A stretch of 64,000 nt of DNA, from NCBI GenBank assembly GCA_964472315.1, contig CAYYJS010000016.1, forward strand, positions 1 to 64,000. Reading direction: 5' to 3'. Positions 43,685-52,622 of the stretch are shown piece after piece; position 1 is the first letter of the stretch; each line of letters opens with the position of its first letter. This DNA comes from CAYYJS01 sp964472315. GTDB taxonomy: Bacteria > Verrucomicrobiota > Kiritimatiellia > UBA8416. The translations under genes and the position numbers were made by a program. Below the pieces are notes generated by a model, which was not told the DNA's origin, did no database searches, and saw only the letters and a list, made by a program, of their open reading frames with translations.

Positions 43685-45127
43685 ATGAACGCCCCCCGCA
43701 TGACCGCCGAGACCGTCCGCCGAGCCGCCCGCAAGGCCGGCCAGGTAATGGTGTTTTTCATCATGGCCGTCGTCATCGTCACGTTCTTCGTTCTCTACAA
43801 TTTCGATCTCCATAAGCTACTCCACGTCAAGGCCGTCAGCCAAAACGGCGGCGACGCGGCCGCCCTGATGGCGGCACGGTGGCAGGGCATCACGCTCAAC
43901 CTCGTCGGCGACCTGAACATCATGCAGGCCCTCGCCTTGAGCGCGGGCGACCGCGATGCCGCCGATGCGATCAACGGCATCCAGGCCCGCCTGGCCTACA
44001 CGGGGCCCATGATCGCCCTCCAGGCGTCGCAACAGGCCGCCAAGAACAACGGCATCTTCGTCAACGCCGAATTCAGCGATTACCTCGCCGAACACGCCCG
44101 CGCCGTACGCGAGGACTACACCGCCCCCGTCGGTCCCGGCGGCGAAATGCTGTTCCCGCCGCCCTGGGACGGCGCCTGGGACGACTACGCCGACATGCTC
44201 GATCTCGCCGCCGCCGACGGCATCGCCGCCGCTCCGGACAACATGCGGCTCTATACCGACAGCACGGACGGCCATACACTCCTGCGCATCGATTTCTACG
44301 AAGCCATCGCCGGACGGAGCTGGTGCTGGTTCTACCACAACGAGCCGACCTTGCTCGAAGATTACCGCAATTTCTTCCCCTGCTGGTGGACCGCGATCCC
44401 CGAACCGACCGACCGTTATTTCATCAACAGCGAGATTTACGGCGTCGGCCTGCGCAAGGTCGTGACAAGTCTCGACCGCTTGATCGGCGATGCGGCGCGG
44501 ATCAACCCCCTCGCCGTAGAACGCGGTTTCGCCGGCGCCGTCACGTCCACCGGCATGGCCGCCGAAGCCACCTGGTACTGCTACAGCGACAGCGTCTGGA
44601 CCGACTGGGATGCCATGTCCACCGACGGCGAATGGCCGATGCCGCTCACCGGCCGGGTGCGGCCGCGGTATAACTACCTCGGCGCCGATGCCGCCGTGCG
44701 CGTCGAAGCCTCCACGGGGCGTCTGACACCGGGACCGCATGCCTCGCTGACCACCAACACGATCACCTGGAGCGCGGCCGCCAAACCGTTTGGCGCCCTC
44801 GATGAAGAAACGCGCCCCGATGCGTTCGATCTCGTGCTGCCCGCCTTCCGCGACGTACGCCTGTTCCCCATCGACGCCTCGTCGGCGCCCGCCGGCGGCT
44901 CGTACAACCTGGACTGGCGCCGCCACATTGAACTGCACCTGCCGCTGTACATGGAGGGCGGTCCCGCCGCACTCCCCGCCTGCTGGTACTGCAACCAGTT
45001 GCGCACTTGGGAGAATATCGGTTTTCGCCTCGAAGGCGTCGATTGGCTGTCGCGCTACAGCGACCGGTGCATCCCGCACGGCGGCGGCGGCGGCGGTCCC
45101 GGCGGCGGACGCAGGAGGGGGCATTGA
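43685..45127 (+). CDS. TadG-like pilus assembly protein
   Basis: The N-terminal segment (RKAGQVMVFFIMAVVIVTFFVLYNF) matches TadG/TadE-like membrane anchors. A large exported domain of about 400 residues follows. It ends in a Gly-rich tail (GGGGGGPGGGRRRGH). ATG follows the previous stop by 4 nt, and the stop overlaps the next start. The family has a structural or tip role in Tad pili. The von Willebrand domain of some TadG proteins is not obvious here. Confidence 0.72.
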   Translation: MNAPRMTAETVRRAARKAGQVMVFFIMAVVIVTFFVLYNFDLHKLLHVKAVSQNGGDAAALMAARWQGITLNLVGDLNIMQALALSAGDRDAADAINGIQARLAYTGPMIALQASQQAAKNNGIFVNAEFSDYLAEHARAVREDYTAPVGPGGEMLFPPPWDGAWDDYADMLDLAAADGIAAAPDNMRLYTDSTDGHTLLRIDFYEAIAGRSWCWFYHNEPTLLEDYRNFFPCWWTAIPEPTDRYFINSEIYGVGLRKVVTSLDRLIGDAARINPLAVERGFAGAVTSTGMAAEATWYCYSDSVWTDWDAMSTDGEWPMPLTGRVRPRYNYLGADAAVRVEASTGRLTPGPHASLTTNTITWSAAAKPFGALDEETRPDAFDLVLPAFRDVRLFPIDASSAPAGGSYNLDWRRHIELHLPLYMEGGPAALPACWYCNQLRTWENIGFRLEGVDWLSRYSDRCIPHGGGGGGPGGGRRRGH

Positions 45128-45645
45128 TGAACGCTTCACGGTCCGGTCAGGCCATGGTCGAACTCATTGTCGGCATGATCGTCATCCTGGCCTTGGTCGC
45201 CGGCATGCTGCAGGTGGCCTCGCTCACCCGCGCCCATACCGCGGTCATGGTCGAAGCCCGTGGCCGCGCCGGCGGCCTCGCCATGTCCGACGCCTTCATC
45301 ACGGCCATTCCCGATTACATCGCCGATGTCGAGGTGGGCCCCGACGGCCGCTCCTATTCCCGCGACGACACGCACACCGCCGCCAGTCTGGTCGATCTCG
45401 ACAACGTCATCGTCACCCCCACCGCGCCCGCGGCGGGCGACTGGGCGTACCTCGACGCCGTTCCCGGCAACCGGGTTTCGGCGCTCCATCGCAGTCCCGC
45501 GCCCGTACTCGAATTCGGCCTCATCGGCACGGAGGAACACGCGGTCATCGCCCTGCTTCCCGCCGTGCGCACGCTGCTCTACGATGCCGAGGAAATCGAG
45601 GTCGAAGCCAAGGTGTGGATGACCTGGACACGCGGGATTTACTGA
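45127..45645 (+). CDS. TadE/F-like pseudopilin
   Basis: The short leader MNASRSG precedes QAMVELIVGMIVILALVAGM, again a TadE-type prepilin site with Glu at +5. A domain of about 130 residues follows. The ATG shares one base with the previous stop, and its own stop overlaps the next start. With the two genes before it, it forms a set of minor pseudopilins. Confidence 0.75.
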   Translation: MNASRSGQAMVELIVGMIVILALVAGMLQVASLTRAHTAVMVEARGRAGGLAMSDAFITAIPDYIADVEVGPDGRSYSRDDTHTAASLVDLDNVIVTPTAPAAGDWAYLDAVPGNRVSALHRSPAPVLEFGLIGTEEHAVIALLPAVRTLLYDAEEIEVEAKVWMTWTRGIY

Positions 45646-46376
45646 TGAGCCGACGACCTTGCCCGCCACCCATCGCCCTCGCGGCGCTGCTCTGCCTCGT
45701 CGCCGCCGCACCGGCATCCGCCCGCGTCTTCGCGCGCTGGGGCAGTCACCGTCAACTCGCGGCCGCGATGACCGCGCTCGGCGCCCAGTCGGGCTACCAG
45801 GCCGAGGTTTCCATCAACGGTCACGATGGCGCCGCCCATGTGTTCCGCATGCCCGGTTCGGTCACGGAAACCGTCGCCACGCTTGAGCGCCGCTTCGCCC
45901 CGATCCGCTTCGCGTACGATGGCGGGACCATGGCGATCGGCACCGCCGTCGTCGGACGCCTGCGCCAGTTCATGATCGTTCTGCGGACCGATCTCGCCGA
46001 CCACTCGATCGTCATGACCGTGTCGGTCGACGGCCTCGGCGACGCCCCGCCCGAAAAGCCCGCGCGGCACCTGCTCGGACAGGTTCCCGCGTTCCCCGGC
46101 GGCGCCCCGACGTTCTTTGCCCACGACCGCGAGGCCGGCATGCGTCTGGCCGTGGCAACCACGTCATCCGCCCCCGAGGATGTCCAGCGATTCTACGCGC
46201 AAAGCCTCCCCGCGGACGGCTGGAAACCGGCGCTGCCGGCCGGCGCTGCCGGATCGCGCGACTTCCACGTCTACCTGAAAGATCGCGAGATCTGCGGCGT
46301 TTTCGCGTCCGCTTCGCCCGCCACCCGCGAGACACGGATAACGGTATTGCATAAGGAACCGGGAAGGGATAAGTAG
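45645..46376 (+). CDS. Exported hypothetical protein of the Tad operon
   Basis: A signal peptide (LAALLCLVAAAPASA) starts a protein of 243 residues with no recognised domain. Regions AGMRLAVATTSSAPEDVQRFYAQ and VYLKDREICGVFA suggest small alpha/beta domains. It overlaps the upstream gene and lies just before cpaB, so a periplasmic role in pilus assembly is likely but unproven. Confidence 0.65.
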   Translation: MSRRPCPPPIALAALLCLVAAAPASARVFARWGSHRQLAAAMTALGAQSGYQAEVSINGHDGAAHVFRMPGSVTETVATLERRFAPIRFAYDGGTMAIGTAVVGRLRQFMIVLRTDLADHSIVMTVSVDGLGDAPPEKPARHLLGQVPAFPGGAPTFFAHDREAGMRLAVATTSSAPEDVQRFYAQSLPADGWKPALPAGAAGSRDFHVYLKDREICGVFASASPATRETRITVLHKEPGRDK

Positions 46377-46383
46377 TACCTCC

Positions 46384-47211
46384 ATGAAAGACAAGATCAT
46401 CCCCGTCGTGTCGGTGGCTGTCGGCATCCTTGCGTTTGCCCTCACCATGCAGTATCTGCGCAGCCGCGAGGATGACCTTCAACGCCGCTGGCGCGAGTTG
46501 TACGCCGGGGCCGAAAAGGTCAAAGTCCTCTGCGCCGCGCACACGATCCCGCGCGGCACGGTCATCGCCATGGACGATCTGGCCACGAAGTCGGTCTTCA
46601 AATCGGCCGTACGGCAGGACGTGCTGCTGCCGGAGGACCTGACCATGATCGTCGGCAAGAAATCGCTTTTCGAGATCACCGGCAAGGATCCCATTTTCTG
46701 GTCGGACATCGAGGGCGGCGCGCCGTCCCTCGGCGGGCTCTCATCCATCGTCACGCCGGGCATGCGCGCCATATCGCTCAGTGTCGGCGGCGCCGCGGCC
46801 GTCAGCGGCATGGTCCTGCCGAACGACCGCGTCGACGTCCTCGGCACGTTCTCCTTTCCGTCAAAAACCGCCGCGGGCGAAATGGAGACCGTCACCCTGA
46901 CGGTGCTTCAGGATGTCACCGTCCTGGCGACGGGCCAGACCATGGCCAACGAACAGTACCTGCGCCAGCGCGACAACATACGCCGCTCGACAGGCTTCAA
47001 TACGGTGACGCTCGAAGTCACCGCCAAGGAAGCCGAGTTGCTGGTGTTCACCGAACACATGAAGGGCGCGTTGACGCTGTCCCTGCGCAATCCCCGCGAT
47101 GTCGATTGGAAACAGGACCTGCCGAGCGTGAACTTCCTGCACCTCCAGAACGAACTGCCCCAACTGAATCTGGAACGGCAGCGCGATATTCGGCACAAGA
47201 AGGTCCGGTAA
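46384..47211 (+). CDS. cpaB: Flp pilus assembly protein CpaB/RcpC
   Basis: An N-terminal membrane helix (IIPVVSVAVGILAFALTMQYL) is followed by a SAF domain (KVLCAAHTIPRGTVIAMDDL). The conserved PGMRAISLSVGGAAAVSGMVLPNDRVDVLGTF region marks the CpaB family, which stabilises the outer-membrane secretin. No secretin gene lies in this window. Confidence 0.9.
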   Translation: MKDKIIPVVSVAVGILAFALTMQYLRSREDDLQRRWRELYAGAEKVKVLCAAHTIPRGTVIAMDDLATKSVFKSAVRQDVLLPEDLTMIVGKKSLFEITGKDPIFWSDIEGGAPSLGGLSSIVTPGMRAISLSVGGAAAVSGMVLPNDRVDVLGTFSFPSKTAAGEMETVTLTVLQDVTVLATGQTMANEQYLRQRDNIRRSTGFNTVTLEVTAKEAELLVFTEHMKGALTLSLRNPRDVDWKQDLPSVNFLHLQNELPQLNLERQRDIRHKKVR

Positions 47212-47276
47212 CGGACACCGAGGCGGTCCCCGCCGCGCCGCCCGGCAACGCCCGCCCGACGAAAGGGTCAACTGGC

Positions 47277-49016
47277 ATGAGTGAATCGATCGCCTTGGAA
47301 GTCCGCCGACCCGGTCGCGAACCCCGTCGCTTCGAGATCGGCCCCGGCGTCTACACCGTCGGCAGCGACGACGACTGCCGCATCTGTCTCAGCCACGAAT
47401 CCGTGGGCAGCCGTCACGCCATCGTCACCGTCCGCCCGGATACCTGCTGGCTGGAGGACCTCGGATCCCCCGCCGGCACCAGCGTCGACGGCATTCCGGC
47501 GCGCGGGCGTACGGCCATACCGTCCGGCAGCGAGGTCCGCATGGGCGCCTACGTGCTCGTCTTTCACATGGAGGGGGTCCCCGCCGACATGTCGGCGACG
47601 GCGCCCGCCGCGCCCCCCCTCCCGCCTCCGGCGCCCGAGCAACCGCCAGCGCCACCCCCTCCGTCGCCCATCCTCACGCCGGTTCCGGCACGCGGCGCCG
47701 AGTCTTCGAGCGCCTCCCTGGATCCCGAAACCGTTCGCAAACGCTCCATCAAGCAACAGATCCACCGGGAATTGGTCGAGCGGCTCGATATCCGGCGCCT
47801 CACGGCCTCGCGTGTGAACCCGGAGGAGCTGCGCGACAAGGTGCGCCGCACGCTTGAACAAATCGTACACGACGTCGCCGCCAAACTACCCCCCGGCATC
47901 CCCCCGCGGACCATCATCAAGGAGGTCTACGACGAGGCCCTCGGTCTAGGTCCGCTGGAGGATCTGCTCGCGGACGAAGCGGTCACCGAAATCATGGTCA
48001 ACGGCCACGACCACGTTTTCGTCGAACGCAACGGCCGCATCGAACTGACCGGCCTGACGTTCATGGACGACACGTCGGTGCTGGCCATCATCGAACGCAT
48101 CGTCTCGCCCATCGGACGGCGCATCGACGAAAGCCAGCCCTACGTCGACGCCCGCCTGCCGGACGGCTCGCGCGTGAATGCCATCATCCATCCGCTGTCG
48201 CTGGTCGGCCCCTGCATTACGATCCGGAAGTTTTCGAAGACGCCCTTCACCGACCGCGACCTCGTCCGCTTCGGCACCATGGCCGAGTCCTGCTGCGAGT
48301 TCATGAAGGTCTGTGTCCGCCTGCGCAAGAACGTCGTCGTTTCCGGCGGCACGGGGTCCGGCAAGACGACGCTGTTGAACGTCTTGAGCGGCTACCTGCC
48401 CCCCACCGACCGCATCGTGACCATCGAGGATGCCGCCGAGCTGCGCCTCGCGCAACCGCATGTCGTGCGCCTCGAGGCGCGCCAGCCCAACATCGAGGGC
48501 CGCGGCGCCATCACCATCCGCGATCTCGTGCGCAACGCGTTGCGCATGCGACCCGACCGCATCGTCGTCGGCGAATGCCGCGGCGGCGAGGCGCTCGATA
48601 TGCTCCAGGCCATGAACACGGGACACGATGGCTCGCTCACCACCGTCCATGCCAACTCGCCGCGCGATGTCATCTCCCGTCTCGAAACGATGGTGCTCAT
48701 GTCCGGCATGGATCTCCCCGTGCGCGCCATCCGCGAACAGGTGGCCGCGGCCGTCGACATCATCATTCATGAGCAGCGTTTCAGCGACGGCTCCCGCAAG
48801 GTTCTCAAAGTCACCGAAGTGCTCGGACTGGAAGGCGATCAGATCGTCATGCAGGATATCTTCGAGTACCGCCAGACCAGCGTGGACGAGAAGGGCAAAG
48901 TGATCGGGCGCTTCATGCCGACCGGCGCCGTACCCACGTTCCTGGAGGATATCGAGACGCGCGGCATGACGATCGATCGACGCATGTTCGACCCGCGCCT
49001 GGCCACCGGAAACTGA
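47277..49016 (+). CDS. tadA: FHA-TadA/CpaF pilus assembly ATPase fusion
   Basis: The N-terminus (about residues 1-95) is an FHA domain with VGSRHA (44-48 region) and LEDLGSPAGTSVDG. The usual first Arg (GR) is Ser30 and the Asn of NGT is Ala67, so phosphothreonine binding may be weakened. A Pro-rich linker (about 110-140) leads to the CpaF-type secretion ATPase with Walker A GGTGSGKTT, TIEDAAELRL, RPDRIVVGECRGGEALDML and TGHDGSLTTVHANS. It powers Flp pilus assembly. Fusion of FHA to TadA is unusual. ATPase function is clear. Confidence 0.9.
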   Translation: MSESIALEVRRPGREPRRFEIGPGVYTVGSDDDCRICLSHESVGSRHAIVTVRPDTCWLEDLGSPAGTSVDGIPARGRTAIPSGSEVRMGAYVLVFHMEGVPADMSATAPAAPPLPPPAPEQPPAPPPPSPILTPVPARGAESSSASLDPETVRKRSIKQQIHRELVERLDIRRLTASRVNPEELRDKVRRTLEQIVHDVAAKLPPGIPPRTIIKEVYDEALGLGPLEDLLADEAVTEIMVNGHDHVFVERNGRIELTGLTFMDDTSVLAIIERIVSPIGRRIDESQPYVDARLPDGSRVNAIIHPLSLVGPCITIRKFSKTPFTDRDLVRFGTMAESCCEFMKVCVRLRKNVVVSGGTGSGKTTLLNVLSGYLPPTDRIVTIEDAAELRLAQPHVVRLEARQPNIEGRGAITIRDLVRNALRMRPDRIVVGECRGGEALDMLQAMNTGHDGSLTTVHANSPRDVISRLETMVLMSGMDLPVRAIREQVAAAVDIIIHEQRFSDGSRKVLKVTEVLGLEGDQIVMQDIFEYRQTSVDEKGKVIGRFMPTGAVPTFLEDIETRGMTIDRRMFDPRLATGN

Positions 49017-49019
49017 CCC

Positions 49020-49919
49020 ATGAGCATGATGCTGACAACCTTGCTTTTCTGGCTGGTCCCGACGCTGTTCATGGTCTGCTTCGCGGGGCTGACTTTCGTG
49101 CTCATGCGAGGACTGGCGGCCGGAGCCGAAGCCTACTCCGGCGAATACTCCGCGGATACCGCCCGGCAATTCGAGGACATCTTCCTCTTCGTGCCGCCGC
49201 GCCGGATCGCGGAAATCGGCTGGATGTGCTCGGCCGCCGCGTTCGCCCTCGTCTTTTTCCTCACGGGCAGCCTCACGGACCGGCGCGGTTTCGGCGTGGG
49301 TCTGGTCCTCGGAGCGCTCGCGGCCGCCGGGATGCTGCAGATGCCCCGGTTGCTGCTCGTCACGCTCCGTCGCCGGCGTCTGCGCAAGTTCAACCTACAG
49401 CTCGTCGATACGCTCGTCAGCATGAGCAACGCGCTCAAGGCGGGCTTCAGCATCATGCAGTCGTTCGAGACCGTCACGCGGGACGGCGAAAACCCCATCG
49501 CCCAGGAGTTCGGCCTCTTCCTGCAACAGACGCGCGTCGGCGTCAGTTTTTCGGAAGCCATGGCGAACATGGAACGGCGTGTCGGCAGCGACGATCTGAC
49601 CCTCGTCGTGCTCGCGATCGAAACCGCCCGCCAAACCGGCGGCAACCTGACGGAGATCTTCGAACAGATCTCGGCCACCATCCGCGAACGCATGCGCATC
49701 GAGAACCGCATCCGCACGCTCACCGCCCAGGGCCGCCTGCAGGGCATTGTCGTCGGGTCCATGCCGCTGCTCATCGCGGGTGTGCTGACGGTGCTCGATC
49801 CTGACATGATGTTGCCTTTCCTGCACTCGGTGCCCGGCGCCGCGATCATCGCGCTCGTCATCGTGATGATCGCCTGCGGCGGCGTGATCATCCGGAAAAT
49901 CATCGCCATCGACGTCTGA
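49020..49919 (+). CDS. tadB: Pilus assembly inner-membrane protein TadB
   Basis: A T2SF-domain membrane protein of 299 residues with N-terminal helices (LLFWLVPTLFMVCFAGLTFVL and a pair at about 70-110). The characteristic cytoplasmic domain reads LVSMSNALKAGFSIMQSFE, then LVVLAIETARQTGGNLTEIFE. Two C-terminal helices follow. It starts 3 nt after the tadA stop and works with TadC as the assembly platform. Confidence 0.9.
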   Translation: MSMMLTTLLFWLVPTLFMVCFAGLTFVLMRGLAAGAEAYSGEYSADTARQFEDIFLFVPPRRIAEIGWMCSAAAFALVFFLTGSLTDRRGFGVGLVLGALAAAGMLQMPRLLLVTLRRRRLRKFNLQLVDTLVSMSNALKAGFSIMQSFETVTRDGENPIAQEFGLFLQQTRVGVSFSEAMANMERRVGSDDLTLVVLAIETARQTGGNLTEIFEQISATIRERMRIENRIRTLTAQGRLQGIVVGSMPLLIAGVLTVLDPDMMLPFLHSVPGAAIIALVIVMIACGGVIIRKIIAIDV

Positions 49920-49926
49920 TCCAACC

Positions 49927-50850
49927 ATGAACACACATGCGATTATTCAGTCTCTGCTCGCCGTGTGCTGGGCCCTGGCCGCGGCCGGCGCAACCTGGCA
50001 TGTGTCGCGCATCGCCCGCCAGATCACGTACGTCACGCTCGCCGACGGCCGGCGGCAGGAACGCGCCATTCCGATCCTGTTCCGTCTGCTGCTCCCGCTG
50101 TCGCCCAACTTGGCGCCGCTCTGGCGGCGGCCGGCATTCGCGAAGACACGCACGGAGGTGGACGCGCGGCTCGTCGCGGGCGGCTACGAAGGCTTGTTGT
50201 CGGCCGACGAGATGCTGGCCATCCGCGTGCTCGTACCCCTCGTGTACGGCACGCTCTGGGTCATCTTCATGCGGGGCGCCGTCACGGCCAGTCACGTCGC
50301 GTTCCTCGCCAAGGGGCAGTTCGCCCTCTACGCGATCGGCGTCCTGTGGCTGGCGCTCTACCCCTTCACCTGGCTCCGACAGGCCATCGCCGCGCGGCAC
50401 CGTGTCGTCCAGCGCGCGCTCCCGTTCGTCCTGGACCTGTTGACGCTCTCCGTCGAGGCCGGCATGGACTTCATGTCGGCTCTGCAACGCAACATCGACC
50501 GACGCCGCATCGACGCCCTGAGCGAGGAACTCATTCGTGTCGTGCGCGAGATCCAACTCGGCGCCACCCGCCGGCAGGCCCTCCGCGGCATGTCGCGACG
50601 CGTCAACCTCGCGGACCTGCGATCGGTGGTGAACGCCCTCTGCCAAGCCGATGAACTCGGCGTCAGCATCGGGTCCATCCTCCGCATCCAGGCCGACCAG
50701 ATGCGCCTGCGCCGCTTCGAACGCGCCGAGAAGCTCGCCAATGAGGCCCCGGTGAAGATGCTGTTTCCGCTGATGGTCTTCATTTTCCCCGCCGTGTTCC
50801 TCGTCCTGCTCGGCCCCGTCATCTACCGCATGGTCCAGCAAGGCTTCTAA
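49927..50850 (+). CDS. tadC: Pilus assembly inner-membrane protein TadC
   Basis: The second T2SF-domain platform protein (307 residues). DLLTLSVEAGMDFMSALQRN and VVNALCQADELGVSIGSIL are the conserved T2SF blocks, and FPLMVFIFPAVFLVLLGPVI is the C-terminal helix region. It ends the Tad operon. The TadD lipoprotein usually found next is absent. Confidence 0.9.
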   Translation: MNTHAIIQSLLAVCWALAAAGATWHVSRIARQITYVTLADGRRQERAIPILFRLLLPLSPNLAPLWRRPAFAKTRTEVDARLVAGGYEGLLSADEMLAIRVLVPLVYGTLWVIFMRGAVTASHVAFLAKGQFALYAIGVLWLALYPFTWLRQAIAARHRVVQRALPFVLDLLTLSVEAGMDFMSALQRNIDRRRIDALSEELIRVVREIQLGATRRQALRGMSRRVNLADLRSVVNALCQADELGVSIGSILRIQADQMRLRRFERAEKLANEAPVKMLFPLMVFIFPAVFLVLLGPVIYRMVQQGF

Positions 50851-50860
50851 ACGCCATGGT

Positions 50861-50890
50861 TTGACACCAGGTCCGCCCGCCGCCTATACT
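50861..50890 (+). promoter_or_regulatory. Promoter of the deoA-cdd-phoH operon
   Basis: A consensus TTGACA (50861-50866) and TATACT (50885-50890) are 18 nt apart. Only 5 nt (CCGCC) separate the -10 box from the ATG, so the mRNA is probably leaderless. Confidence 0.75.
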
Positions 50891-50895
50891 CCGCC

Positions 50896-52218
50896 ATGTT
50901 GCCGCAGTGGATCATCGAGACCAAGCGTGACGGGGGGACGCTTTCTTCCGAGGATATCGGTGCGTTCATCGCCGGCTACGCCGACGGCACGATCCCGGAT
51001 TACCAGATGGCCGCACTGGCCATGGCCATCCTGTTCCAAGGCATGACCTTTCCGGAAGTGACCGCCCTGACGGACGCCATGATGCGCTCAGGCACGACAT
51101 TGGATTTCGCCGGCCTGGGCGTGCCGACGGCCGACAAACACTCCACAGGCGGCGTCGGCGACAAGGTGTCGCTCGTCCTGGCGCCCCTCGTCGCCTGCTG
51201 CGGCATCGCCGTCCCCATGCTCTCCGGCCGCGGATTGGGCATCACGGGCGGCACGCTCGACAAGCTCGAATCCATCCCCGGGTACCGTACCGATCTCTCC
51301 GCCGATACGTTCCGCGCCGTCTTGCGCGCCTGCGGGTGCTCGATCATCGGTCAGACCGCCGAACTCGCCCCCGCCGACAAGAAGCTATATGCCCTGCGCG
51401 ACGTCACCGGCACAGTCCCCTCCATCCCCCTCATCGCCGCCAGCATCATGTCCAAAAAACTCGCCGAAGGCGCCGGGACGCTTGTGCTCGACGTCACCTG
51501 GGGCTCGGGCGCGTTCATGCGCCGACGCGCGGATGCGCGCGAACTCGCCCGCACGATGGTCGAAATCGGCACACGCATGGGCCGTCGCATGGCCGCCCTG
51601 CTGACCGACATGGACGAACCGCGCGGGCGCGCGGTGGGCAACGCCGTCGAGGTCGCCGAAGCCGTGGCGGCCCTGCAAGGCCGCGGGCCGGATGACCTGA
51701 TGACCGTCACCTACGCCCTCGCCGCGCGCATGCTCACGCTCGCGGGCCACACCGTTTCCGCCGATGCCGCCCGGGCCATCCTCGAAGACCACGTGACCTC
51801 AGGTCGCGCCTACGAACGCTTCCTCACGATGGTCCGCCTGCACGGCGGAGATCCCGCCGCACTCGCCTCGCCCGACCGGCTGCCGCGCACCCGCCTGCGC
51901 GTCCCGGTTCCCGCGCCCGCCGACGGTTTCGTCGCGCGTGTGGACGCCGGCGCCATCGGCCGCGCCTCCGTCCTGCTCGGTTGCGGACGCACCCGGGTGA
52001 CGGACACCGTCGATCACGCCGTCGGCATCGTCGAGCTCATTCGGCGCGGCGAGCCCGTCCGCGCCGGACAGCCGCTCATGATCGTTCTGGCCAACGACGG
52101 GGATGCCTGCGCGGCCGCGATGACGCACCTCGCCGGCGCCGTCGCGATCGATACCGCGCCGCCCCCGCCGCGCGCCCTGTTCGGCGAACTCATTCTGCCG
52201 GGAGACGCTGCCACATGA
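50896..52218 (+). CDS. deoA: Thymidine / pyrimidine-nucleoside phosphorylase
   Basis: It cleaves pyrimidine nucleosides with phosphate. The phosphate-binding block KHSTGGVGDKVSLVLAP and GRGLGITGGTLDKLESIPG are present. Catalytic Arg, Ser and Lys are kept in ALRDVTGTVPSIPLIAASIMSKK-like segments (ALRDV; AASIMSKK). The family's DVKxGSGAFM block reads DVTWGSGAFM, a Lys-to-Thr change that could alter specificity. Length (440) is normal. There is no ribosome site. Its stop overlaps the cytidine deaminase start, forming a pyrimidine-salvage pair. Confidence 0.93.
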   Translation: MLPQWIIETKRDGGTLSSEDIGAFIAGYADGTIPDYQMAALAMAILFQGMTFPEVTALTDAMMRSGTTLDFAGLGVPTADKHSTGGVGDKVSLVLAPLVACCGIAVPMLSGRGLGITGGTLDKLESIPGYRTDLSADTFRAVLRACGCSIIGQTAELAPADKKLYALRDVTGTVPSIPLIAASIMSKKLAEGAGTLVLDVTWGSGAFMRRRADARELARTMVEIGTRMGRRMAALLTDMDEPRGRAVGNAVEVAEAVAALQGRGPDDLMTVTYALAARMLTLAGHTVSADAARAILEDHVTSGRAYERFLTMVRLHGGDPAALASPDRLPRTRLRVPVPAPADGFVARVDAGAIGRASVLLGCGRTRVTDTVDHAVGIVELIRRGEPVRAGQPLMIVLANDGDACAAAMTHLAGAVAIDTAPPPPRALFGELILPGDAAT

Positions 52219-52622
52219 GCCTTGCCACGGACCTGCTTGCCGCCGCCGCGGACGCGCGGACTCGCGCCCACGCCCCCTATTCGTCATTCCGCGTCGGCGC
52301 CGCACTGGCTTGCGCGGATGGCGCCGTCGTCACCGGCTGCAACGTCGAGAACGCCTCCTACGGGCTGACCGTCTGCGCGGAGCGCAATGCGCTCGCGGCA
52401 GCCATCGCCCAGGGCCACCGCGCATTCACGGCCCTGGCGGTCGTGGCCGATGGCGCCGTGCCGCCGACGCCATGCGGCGCCTGCCGACAGGTGCTGGCCG
52501 AATTCTGCCCGCCCGAATTTCCGGTCCATTGCGCCGCCGCGACCCATCTCGACGCCGCCGCCGAGTTTACACTGGGGAATCTGCTTCCCTCCACGTTCAG
52601 CATGAAAGGGCACACCGCATGA
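52215..52622 (+). CDS. cdd: Cytidine deaminase
   Basis: It deaminates cytidine to uridine. The family motifs are complete: APYSSFRVGAAL, the substrate-binding NVENASYG, the catalytic CAERNAL and the zinc-binding PCGACRQVL. Length (135) matches the short tetrameric type. The ATG overlaps the deoA stop and the stop overlaps the PhoH start. Confidence 0.95.
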   Translation: MSLATDLLAAAADARTRAHAPYSSFRVGAALACADGAVVTGCNVENASYGLTVCAERNALAAAIAQGHRAFTALAVVADGAVPPTPCGACRQVLAEFCPPEFPVHCAAATHLDAAAEFTLGNLLPSTFSMKGHTA

